From Terebella lapidaria (lineage: Eukaryota > Annelida > Polychaeta > Terebellida > Terebellidae), in contig OX424563.1 in NCBI GenBank assembly GCA_949152475.1, positions 40,434,120-40,498,119 on the forward strand: a stretch of DNA of 64,000 nt, read 5' to 3'. Positions 49,801 to 62,490 of this stretch are shown one piece after another. Both the position numbers and the translations under genes were made by a program. The notes below the pieces were generated by a model that saw nothing but the letters and a program-made list of their open reading frames with translations, was not told the origin of the DNA and did no database searches. Each line of letters starts with the position of its first letter. Within the stretch, counting starts at the first letter, position 1.

Positions 49801-51190
49801 TGTGACACTCCACCGTACGATGGACATGCGACGCTCTACCGTAGGATGGACTAGCGAAGCTCCACCGTAAGATGGACATGTGACGCTCCACCGTACGATG
49901 GACATGTGATGCTCCACTGTACGATGGACATGTGACGCTCCACCGTACAATGGACATGGGACGCTCCAATGTACGATGGACATGCGACGCTCCAATGTAC
50001 GATGGACATGCGATGCTCCACTGTACGATGGACATGTGACGCTCCACCTTACGATGGACATCTGACGCTCCACTGTACGATCGGCATGTGATGCTCCACT
50101 GTACAATGGACATGTGACGCTCCACCGAATGATGGACATGCAAGGCTCCACTGTACAATGGACATGTGACACTCCACCGTACGATGGACATGCGACGCTC
50201 TACCGTAGGATGGACTAGCGAAGCTCCACCGTAAGATGGACATGTGACGCTCCACAGTACGATGGACATCTGACGCTCCACCGTACGATGGACATGTGAT
50301 GCTCCACTGTACGATGGACATGTGACGCTCCACCGTACGATGGACATGGGACGCTCCAATGTACGATGGACATGCGACGCTCCACTGTACGATGGACATG
50401 CGATGCTCCACTGTACGATGGACATGTGACGCTCCACTGTATGATGGACATGCGAGGTTCCACCGTACGATGGACATGGGATGCTCCATCGTACGATGGA
50501 CATGTGACGCTCCACCGTACGATCGACATGCGATGCTCCACCGTACGATGGACATGTGATGCTCCATCGTACGATGGACATCTGACGCTCCACCGTACGA
50601 TGGACATGCTGTGCTCCACCGTACGATGGACATGTGACGCTCCACCGTACGATGGACATGGGACGCTCCACCGTACCATGGACATGTGACGCTCCATCGT
50701 ACGATGGACATGTGACGCTATACTGAATGATGGACATGCGAGGCTCCACCGTAAGATGGACATGTGACGCTCCACCGTATGATGGACATGCGACGCTCAA
50801 TCGTACGATGGACATGGGATGCTCCACCGTATGATGGACATGTGACGCTCCACCGTACGATGGACATGTGACGCTCCACTGTATGATGGACATGTGACGC
50901 TCCACCGTACGATGGACATGTGACGCTCCACTGTATGATGGAAATGCAAAGCTCCACTGTACGATGGACATGTGACGCTCCACCGTACGATGGACATACG
51001 AGGCTCCATCGTAAGATGGACATGTGACGCTCCACTGTACAATGGACATGTGACGCTCCACCGTATGATGGACATGCAAGGCTCCACTGTACAATGGACA
51101 TGTGACACTCCACCGTACGATGGACATGCGACGCTCTACCGTAGGATGGACTAGCGAAGCTCCACCGTAAGATGGACATGTGACGCTCCA
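43891..51190 (-). repeat. 7.3-kb higher-order repeat, copy 2
   Basis: Tandem partner of 36530-43890. It carries the same rare markers: GGACCTCTGACGCCCACC at 44392 and 45975 (against 37040 and 38597), the GCTTTACTGTACAATGGACA units, and the CTCTACCGTAGG markers. It has lost about 25 units relative to copy 1 near 47.3 kb and gained about 22 between 47.8 and 50.2 kb. The internal duplication spans 1583 bp here against 1557 bp in copy 1, a one-unit difference. Confidence 0.8.
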
Positions 51191-54100
51191 CAGTACGATG
51201 GACATCTGACGCTCCACCGTACGATGGACATGTGATGCTCCACTGTACGATGGACATGTGACGCTCCACCGTACGATGGACATGGGACGCTCCAATGTAC
51301 GATGGACATGCGACGCTCCAATGTACGATGGACATGCGATGCTCCACTGTACGACGGACATGGGACGCTAAACTTTATGATGGACATGCGAGGCTCCACC
51401 GTACGATGGACATGGGACGCTCCATTGTACGATGGACATGTGACGCTCCACCGTACGATCGACATGCGATGCTCCACCGAACGATGGACATGTGATGCTC
51501 CACCGTACGATGGACATCTGACGCTCCACCGTACGATGGACATGCTATGCTCCACCGTACGATCGACATGCGATGCTCCACCGTACGATGGACATGTGAT
51601 GCTCCACCGTACAATGGACATGTGATGCTCCACCGTACGATGGACATCTGATGCTCCACCGTACGATGGACATGCTATGCTCCACCGCACGGTGGACATG
51701 TGAGGCTCCACCGTACGATGGACATGGGACGCTCCACCGAATGATGGACATGCGAGGCTCCACCATAAGATGGACATGTGACGCTCCACCGTATGATGGA
51801 CATGCGACGCTCCACCGTACGATGGACATGTGACGCTCCACCGAAGGATGGACATGCGAGGCTCCACTGTAAGATGGACATGTTACGCTCCACCGTACGA
51901 TGGACATGCGACGCTCCATCGTACGATGGACATGGGATGCTCCACCGTATGATTGACATGTGACACTCCACTGTACGATGGATATGCGATGCTCCACCGT
52001 ACGATGGACATGTGATGTTCCACCGTACGATGGACATCTGACGCTCCACCGTAGGATGGACATGTGACGCTCCACCGTACGATGGACATGTGACGCTCCA
52101 CCGTACGATGTACATGGGATGCTCCATCGTACGATGGACAGGTGATGCTCCACCATACGATGGACATGCTATGCTCCACCGTACGATGGACATTTGACGC
52201 TCCACCGTACGATGGACATGAGACGCTCCACCGTACGATCGACATGCGATGCTTCACAGTACGATTGACATGTGATGCTCCACTGTACGATGGACATCTA
52301 ACGCTCCACCATACGATGGACATGAGATGCTCCACCGTACGATGGACATGTGATGCTCCACCGAATGATGGACATGCGAGGTTCCACCATAAGATGGACA
52401 TGTGACGCTCCACCGTACGATAGACATGCGATGCTCCACCGTACGATGGACATGTGATGCTCCACTGTACAATGGACATGTGACGCTCCACCGTATGATG
52501 GACATGCAAGGCTCCACTGTACAATGGACATGTGACACTCCACCGTACGATGGACATGCGAGGCTTTACCGTAGGATGGACTAGCGAAGCTCCACCGTAA
52601 GATGGACATGTGACGCTCCACATGGGACGCTCCACCGAATGATGGACATGCGAGGCTCCACCATAAGATGGACATGTGACGCTCCACCGTACGATGGACA
52701 TGCGACGCTCCACCGTACGATGGACATGTGACGCTCCACCGAAGGATGGACATGCGAGGCTCCACTGTAAGATGGACATGTTACGCTCCACCGTACGATG
52801 GACATGCGACGCTCCATCGTACGATGGACATGGGATGCTCCACCGTATGATGGACATGTGACACTCCACTGTACGATGGATATGCGATGCTCCACCGTAC
52901 GATAGACATGTGATGCTCCATTGTACGATGGACATCTGACGCTCCACCGTACAATGGATATGCGATGCTCCACCGTACGATGGACATGGGACGCTCCACC
53001 GTACGATGGACATGTGATGCTCCACCGTACGATGGACATGGGATGCTCCGTCGTACGATGGACATGTGACGCTCCACCGTACGATGGACATGCGACGCTC
53101 CACTGCACGATGGACATGCGACGCTCCACTGTACGATGGACATGTGATTATCCATCGTTCGACGGATATGCGACGCTCCATCGTACGATGAACTAGCGAA
53201 GCTCCACCGTAAGCAGGACATGCGACGCTCCATCGTACGATGGACATGTGACGCTCCACCATACAATGGACTAGTGATGATCCACCGTACGATGGACATG
53301 CGACGCTCCATCGTACGATGGACTAGCGAAGCTCCACCGTAAGATGGACACGTGACGCTCCACAGTACGATGGACATGGGACGCTCCATCATACGATGGA
53401 CATGTGACGTTCCACCGTACGATCGACATGCGATGCTCCACCGTACGATCGACATGTGATGCTCCACTGTACGATGGACATGTGACGCTCCACCGTACGA
53501 TGGACATGCGTTGCTCCACTGTACGATGGACAAGTGATGCTCCACCGTACGATGGACATCTGATGCTCCACCGTAAGATAGACATGCGATGCTCCACCGT
53601 ACGATGGACATGTGACGCTCCACCGTACGATGGACATGTGACGCTCCACTGTATGATGGACATGCAAAGCTCCACTGTACGATGGACATGTGATGCTCCA
53701 CCGTACGATGGACATGCGACGCTCCATCGTGCGATGGACATGCGATGCTCCATCGTGCGATGGACATTCGACGCTCCAACGTATGATGGACATGCGAAGC
53801 TCCATCGACGATGGACCTGCGATGCTCCACTGTACGATGGACATGGGACGCTCCACCGTACGATGGACATGGGTCGCTCCATCGTACGATGGACATGTGA
53901 CGCTCCACCGAACGATTGACATGCGAGGCCCCACTGTACGATGGACATGTAACGCTCCACCGTACGATGGACATCTGACGCTCCTCCGTACGATGGACAT
54001 GCGACGCTCAAATGTACGATGGACATGTGACGCTCCACCGTACGATGGACATACGACGCTCCATTGTATGATGGCCTAGTGACGCTCCATCGTAAGATGG

Positions 54101-57100
54101 ACATGCGACGCTCCACCGTACGATGGACATGGGACGCTCCACCGTAGGATGGACATGTGACGCTCCACCGTACGATGGACATGTGACGCTCCACCGTAAG
54201 ATGGACATGAGACGCTCCACTGTACGATGGACATGCGACGCTCCATCGTACAATGGACTAGCGATGCTCCACCGTAAGATGGACATGTGACGCTCCACCG
54301 TACGATGGACATGCGACGCTCCTTCGTACGATGGACATGGGACGCTCCACCGTACGATCGACATGCGATGCTCCACCGTAAGATGGACATGTGACGCTCC
54401 ACCGTACGATGGACATGCGACGCTCCTTCGTACGATGGACATGGGACGCTCCACCGTACGATCGACATGCGATGCTCCTTCATACGATGGACATGGGACG
54501 CTCCACCGTACGATCGACATGCGATGCTCCACCGTACGATGGACATGTGATGCTCCACCGTACGATGGACATGGGACGCTCCACCGTACGATCGACATGC
54601 GATGCTCCACCGTAAGATGGACATGTGACGCTCCACCGTACGATCGACATGCGATGCTCCACCGTACGATGGACATGTGATGCTCCACTGTACGATGGAC
54701 ATCTGACGCTCCACCGTACGATCGACATGTGATGCTCCACTGTACGATGGACATGCGACGCTCCATCGTACGATCGACATGTGATGCTCCACTGTACGAT
54801 GGACATGCGACGCTCCATCGTACGATGGACATGTGACGCTCCACCGTACGATGGACATCTGTCGCTCCTCCGTACGATGGACATGCAACGCTCAAATGTA
54901 CGATGGACATGTGACGCTCCACCGTACGATGGACATGCGAAGCTCCATCGTATGATGGCCTAGTGACGCTCCATCGTAAGATGGACATGTGACGTTCCAT
55001 CGTACGATGGACATGCGATGCTCCACCGTACGATGGACATGGGATGCTCCACCGTACGATGGACATCTCACGCTCCATCATACGATGGACATGCGATGCT
55101 CCACCGTACGATAGACATGTGATGCTCCATTGTACGATGGACATCTGACGCTCCACCAAACAATGGATATGCGATGCTCCACCGTACGATGGACATGGGA
55201 CGCTCCACCGTACGATGGACATGTGACGCTCCACCGTATGATGGACATGCGAGGCTCCACTGTACGATGGACATGTGATGCTCCACCGTACGATGGACAT
55301 GGGATGCTCCATCGTACGATGGACATGTGACGCTCCACCGTACGATGGACATGCGACGCTCCACCATATGATGTACATGTGACACTCCGCTGTACGATGG
55401 ACATGTGACGCTCCACCATATGATGGACATGCGATGCTCCACCGTACAATGGACATGCGACGCTCAAATGTACGATGGACATATGACGCTCCACCGTACG
55501 ATGGACATGAGACGCTCCATCGGATGATGGCCTAGTGACGCTCCATCATAAGATGGACATGCGACGCTCCACCGTACGATGGACATGCGATGCTCCACGT
55601 ACGATGGACATGTGACGCCCCATCGTACGAAGGACATGCGACGCTCAACTGTATGATGGACATGCGATGCTTTACTGTACAATGGACACGTGATGCTCCA
55701 CCGTACGATGGACATGTGATGCTCCATCGTACGATGGACTAGGGAAGCTCCACCGTAAGATATGTGACGCTTCACAGTACGATGGACATGGGACACTCCA
55801 TCATACGATGGACATGTGATGCTCCACTGTACGATGGACATGTGACGCTCCACCGTACGATGGACATGTGACGCTCCAATGTACGATGGACATGCGACGC
55901 TCCATCGTATGATGGACATGTGATGCTCCACCGTACGATGGACTAGCGATGCTCCACCGTAAGATGGACATGTGACGCTCCACAGTACGATGGACATGGG
56001 ACGCTCCATCATACGAAGGACATGTGATGCTCCACCGTACGATCGACATGAGATGCTCCACCGTACGATCGACATGTGATGCTCCATGGTACGATGGACA
56101 TGTGACGCTCCACCGTACGATGGACGTGGGACGATCCAATGTACGATGGACATGCAACGCTCCACTGTATGATGGACATGCGATGCTCCACTGTACGATG
56201 GACATCTGACGCTCCACCATACGATGGACTCCATCGTACGATGGACTAGCGACGCTCCATCGTAAGATGGACATGCGACGCTCCACTTACATGTGATGCT
56301 CCACCGTACGATGGACATCCGACGCTCCACTGTATGATGGACATGCAATGCACCACCGTATGATGGACATGCGAGACTCCACCGTACGATGGACATGTGA
56401 CAATCCACCGTACGATGGATATCTGACGCTCCTCCGTACGATGGACAAGCGACGCTCCACTGTACGATGGACATGTGACGCTCCACCGTACGATGGACAT
56501 GCGACGCTCCATCGTACGATGGACTAGCGACACTACACCGTAAGATGGACATGCGATGCTCCACCGTACGATGGACATCTGACGCTCCTCCGTACGATGG
56601 ACAAGCGACGCTCCACTGTACGATGGACATGTGACGCTCCACCGTACGATGGACATGCGACGCTCCATCGTACGATGGACATGCGACGCTCCACCGTACA
56701 ATGGACATGCGACGCTCCATCGCAGGATGGACATGCGACGCTCCACCGTAAGAAGGACATGCGATGCTCCACCGTACGATGGACATGCGACGCTCCATCG
56801 TACGATGGACATGTGACGCTCCACCGTACGATGGACATGCGACGCTCCACTGTATGATGGACATGCGATGCTTTACTGTACAATGGACACGTTACGATCA
56901 ACCGTAAGATGGACATGCGATGCTCCACAGTACGATGGACATGGGACGCTCCATCATACGATGGACATGTGACGCTCCACCGTACGATGGACATGCGACG
57001 CTCCACTGTATGATGAACATGCGATGCTTTACTGTACAATGGACACGTTACGCTCAACCGTAAGATGGACATGCGATGCTCCACAGTACGATGGACATGG

Positions 57101-58690
57101 GACGCTCCATCATACGATGGACTTGTGACGCTCCACCGTACGATGGACATCTGACGCTCCACCGTGCGATGGACATGCTATGCTCCACCGCACGATGGAC
57201 ATGTGATGCTCCATCGTACGATGGACATGGGACGCTCCACCGTATGATGGACATGTGACGCTCCACCGTACGATGGACATGTGACGCTCCACCGAATGAT
57301 GGACATGCGAGGCTCCACCATAAGATGGACATGTGACGCTCCACCGTACGATGGACATGGGACGTTCCACTGAATGATGGACATGCGCGGCTCCACCGTA
57401 AGATGGACATGTGACGCTCCACCGTACGATGGACATGCGACGCTCCACCGTACGATGGACATGCGACGCTCCACCGTACAATGGACATGTGACGCTCCAC
57501 TGTACGATGGACATCTGACGCTCCACCGTACGATGGACATGCTATGCTCCACCGTACGATGGACATGTGACGCTCCACCGTACGATGGACATGGGACGCT
57601 GCACCCTACGATGGACATGCGACGCTCCATCGTACGATGGACATGTGACGCTCCACCGTACGATGGACATGCGACGCTCCACTGTATGATGGACATGCGA
57701 TGCTTTACTGTACAATGGACACGTTACGCTCAACCGTAAGATGGACATGCGATGCTCCACAGTACGATGGACATGGGACGCTCCATCATACGATGGACAT
57801 GTGATGCTCCACCGTACGATGGACATGCGACGCTCCACTGTATGATGGACAGGCGATGCTTTACTGTACAATGGACACGTTACGCTAAACCGTAAGATGG
57901 ACATGCGATGCTCCACAGTACGATGGACATGGGACGCTCCATCATACGATGGACATGTGACGCTCCACCGTACGATGGACATCTGACGCTCCACCGTGCG
58001 ATGGACATGCTATGCTCCACCGCACGATGGACATGTGATGCTCCATCGTACGATGGACATGTGACGCTCCACCGTACGATGGACATGTGACGCTCCACCG
58101 AATGATGGACATGCGAGGCTCCACCATAAGATGGACATGTGACGCTCCACCGTACGATGGACATGCGAAGCTCCATCGTATGATGGCCTAGTGACGCTCC
58201 ATCGTAAGATGGACATGTGACGTTCCGTCGTACGATGGACATGCGATGCTCCACCGTACGATGGACATGGGATGCTCCACCGTACGATGGACATGGGATG
58301 CTCCACCGTACGATGGACATCTCACGCTCCATCGTACGATGGACATGTGACGCTCCACCGTACGATGGACATGCGACGCTCAAATGTACGATGGACATGT
58401 GACGCTCCACCGTACGATGGACATGCGACGCTCCATCGTATTATGGCCTAGTGACGCTCCATCATAAGATGGACATGCGACGCTCCACCGTACGACGGAC
58501 ATGCGACGCTCCATCGTACGATGAACTAGCGAAGCTCCACCGTAAGAAGGACATGCGACGCTTCATCGTACGATGGACATGTGACGCTCCACCATATGAT
58601 GGACATGCGATGCTCCACCATACAATGGACATGCGACGCTCCATCGTACGATGGACATGTGACGCTCAATCGTACGATGGACATGCGATG
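51191..58690 (-). repeat. Mosaic part of the 26-bp array
   Basis: No single long repeat dominates here. 51.67-52.6 kb resembles 34.4-35.3 kb (offset 17278 bp at 52205/34927) and also 49.0-49.65 kb. 54.29-54.66 kb alternates units with CTCCTTCGTACG and ACGATCGACATG. 55.08-55.33 kb matches 59.55-59.80 kb at 4475 bp. 57.05-57.26 kb matches 57.89-58.09 kb at 832 bp (32 units). Units ending CACGTTACG with AACCGTAAGATGG are specific to 56.88-57.9 kb. Confidence 0.6.
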
Positions 58691-58691
58691 C

Positions 58692-61600
58692 TCAAATGTA
58701 CGATGGACATGTGACGCTCCACCGTACGATGGACATGCGACGCTCCATCGTATTATGGCCTAGTGACGCTCCATCATAAGATGGACATGCGACGCTCCAC
58801 CGTACGATGGACATGCGATGCTCCACGTACGATGGACATGTGACGCCCCATCGTACGATGGACATGCGACGCTCAACTGTATGATGGACATGCGATGCTT
58901 TACTGTACAATGGACACGTGACACTCCACCGTACGATGGACATGTGACGCTCCATCATACGATGGACTAGGGAAGCTCCACCGTAAGATGGATATGTGAC
59001 GCTTCACAGTACGATGGACATGGGACGCTCCATCATACGATGGACATGTGATGCTCCACTGTACGATGGACATGTGACGCTCCACCGTACGATGGACATG
59101 TGACGCTCCAATGTACGATGGACATGCGACGCTCCATCGTATGATGGACATGTGATGCTCCACCGTACGATGGACATGCGACGCTTTATCGTACGATGGA
59201 CATCTGACGCTCCACCGTACAATGGATATGCGAGGCTCCACCGTACGATGGACATGGGACGCTCCACCGTACGATGGACATGTGACGCTCAACCGTACGA
59301 TGGACATGCGAGGCTCCACCGTACGATGGATATGCGAAGCTCAAATGTACGATGGACATGTGACGCTCCACCGTACGATGGACATGCGAAGCTCCATCGT
59401 ATGATGGCCTAGTGACGTTCCATCGTAAGATGGACATGTGACGTTCCATCGTACGATGGACATGCGATGCTCCACCGTACGATGGACATGGGATGCTCCA
59501 CTGTACGATGGACATGGGATGCTCCACCGTACGATGGACATCTCACGCTCCATCATACGATGGACATGCGATGCTCCACCGTACGATAGACATGTGATGC
59601 TCCATTGTACGATGGACATCTGACGCTCCACCAAACAATGGATATGCGATGCTCCACCGTACGATGGACATGGGACGCTCCACCGTACGATGGACATGTG
59701 ACGCTCCACCGTATGATGGACATGCGAGGCTCCACCGTACGATGGACATGGGATGCTCCAGCGTACGATGGACATGTGACGCTCCACCGTACGATGGACA
59801 TGCGACGCTCCACTGCACGATGGACATGCGACGCTCCACTGTACAATGGACATGTGACGCTCCATCGTACGACGGACATGCGACGCTCCATCGTACGATG
59901 AACTAGCGAAGCTCCACCGTAAGAAGGACATGCGACGCTTCATCGTACGATGGACATGTGACGCTCCACCGTATGATGGACATGCGATGCTCCACCATAC
60001 AATGGACATGCGACGCTCCATCGTACGATGGACATGTGACGCTCCACCGTACGATGGACATGCGACGCTCAAATGTACGATGGACATGTGACGCTCCACC
60101 GTACGATGGACATGCGACGCTCCATCGTATTATGGCCTAGTGACGCTCCATCATAAGATGGACATGCGACGCTCCACCGTACGATGGACATGCGATGCTC
60201 CACGTACGATGGACATGTGACGCCCCATCGTACGATGGACATGCGACGCTCAACTGTATGATGGACATGCGATGCTTTACTGTACAATGGACACGTGACG
60301 CTCCACCGTACGATGGACATGTGACGCTCCATCGTACGATGGACTAGGGAAGCTCCACCGTAAGATGGATATGTGGCGCTTCACAGTACGATGGACATGG
60401 GACGCTCCATCATACGATGGACATGTGATGCTCCACTGTACGATGGACATGTGACGCTCCACCGTACGATGGACATGTGACGCTCCAATGTACGATGGAC
60501 ATGCGACGCTCCATCGTATGATGGACATGTGATGCTCCACCGTACGATGGACATGCGACGCTTTATCGTACGATGGACATGTGACGCGCCACCGCACGAT
60601 CGACATGCGATGCTTCACAGTACGATGGACATGTGATGCTCCACCGTACGATGGACATGCGACGCTTTATCGTACGATGGACATGTGACGCGCCACCGTA
60701 CGATCGACATGCGATGCTTCACAGTACGATGGACATGTGATGCTCTACCGTAAGATGGACATCTCATGCTCCATCATACGATGGACATGCGATGCTCCAA
60801 CGTACGATAGACATGTGATGCTCCATTGTACGATGGACATCTGACGCTCCACCGTACAATGGATATGCGAGGCTCCACCGTACGATGGACATGGGACGCT
60901 CCACCGTACGATGGACATGTGACGCTCAACCTTACGATGGACATGCGAGGCTCCACTGTACGATGGACATGCGATGCTCCACCGTACGATCGACATGTGA
61001 TGCTCCACTGTACGATGGACATGGGATGCTCCATCGTACGATGGACATGTGACGCTCCACCGTACGATGGACATGCGACGCTCCACTGCACGATGGACAT
61101 GCGACGCTCCACTGTACGATGGACATGTGACGCTCCATCGTACGACGGACATGCGACGCTCCATCGTACGATGAACTAGCGAAGCTCCACCGTAAGAAGG
61201 ACATGCTACGCTTCATCGTACGATGGACATGTGACGCTCCACCGTATGATGGACATGCGATGCTCCACCATACAATGAACATGCGACGCTCCATCGTACG
61301 ATGGACATGTGACGCTCCACCGTACGATGGACATGCGACGCTCAAATGTACGATGGACATGTGACGCTCCACCGTACGATGGACATGCGACGCTCCATCG
61401 TATTATGGCCTAGTGACGCTCCATCATAAGATGGACATGCGACGCTCCACCGTACGATGGACATGCGATGCTCCACGTACGATGGACATGTGACGCCCCA
61501 TCGTACGATGGACATGCGACGCTCAACTGTATGATGGACATGCGATGCTTTACTGTACAATGGACACGTGACGCTCCACCGTACGATGGACATGTGACGC

Positions 61601-62490
61601 TCCATCGTACGATGGACTAGGGAAGCTCCACCGTAAGATGGATATGTGACGCTTCACAGTACGATGGACATGGGACGCTCCATCATACGATGGACATGTG
61701 ATGCTCCACTGTACGATGGACATGTGACGCTCCACCGTACGATGGACATGTGACGCTCCAATGTACGATGGACATGCGACGCTCCATCGTATGATGGACA
61801 TGTGATGCTCCACCGTACGATGGACATGCGACGCTTTATCGTACGATAGACATGTGACGCGCCACCGTACGATCGACATGCGATGCTTCACAGTACGATG
61901 GACATGTGATGCTCCACCGTACGATGGACATGCGACGCTTTATCGTACGATGGACATGTGACGCGCCACCGTACGATCGACATGCGATGCTTCACAGTAC
62001 GATGGACATGTGATGCTCCACCGTACGATGGACATGCGACGCTTTATCGTACGATGGACATGTGACGCGCCACCGTACGATTGACATGCGATGCTTCATA
62101 GTACGATGGACATGTGATGCTCCACCGTACGATGGACATCTCATGCTCCATCATACGATGGACATGCGATGCTCCAACGTACGATAGACATATGATGCTC
62201 CATTGTACGATGGACATCTGACGCTCCACCGTACAATGGATATGCGAGGCTCCACCGTACGATGGACATGGGACGCTCCACCGTACGATGGACATGTGAC
62301 GCTCAACCGTACGATGGACATGCGAGGCTCCACTGTACGATGGACATGCGATGCTCCACCGTACGATCGACATGTGATGCTCCACTGTACGATGGACATG
62401 TGACGCTCCACTGTACGATGGACATCTGACGCTCCACCGTACGATGGATATGCTATGCTCCACCGTACGATGGACATGTGACGCTCCACC
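58692..62490 (-). repeat. About 1.27- to 1.38-kb higher-order repeat, three copies
   Basis: The marker run CGTATTATGGCCTAGTGACG, then GCTCCACGTACGATGG, then CTCAACTGTATG occurs at about 58.75, 60.13 and 61.40 kb. Offsets are about 1374 and 1273 bp. The step difference of about 104 bp equals four units and corresponds to an extra copy of the local 104-bp cassette. Confidence 0.75.
60561..62145 (-). repeat. 104-bp cassettes (4 units), two then three copies
   Basis: The four-unit cassette starting CTTTATCGTACGAT and containing GACGCGCCACCG and GCTTCACAGTACGATGG starts at 60561 and 60665, and again at 61834, 61938 and 62042. The spacing is exactly 104 bp within each cluster. The copy number differs between neighbouring higher-order repeats, a snapshot of expansion in progress. 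Confidence 0.75.
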
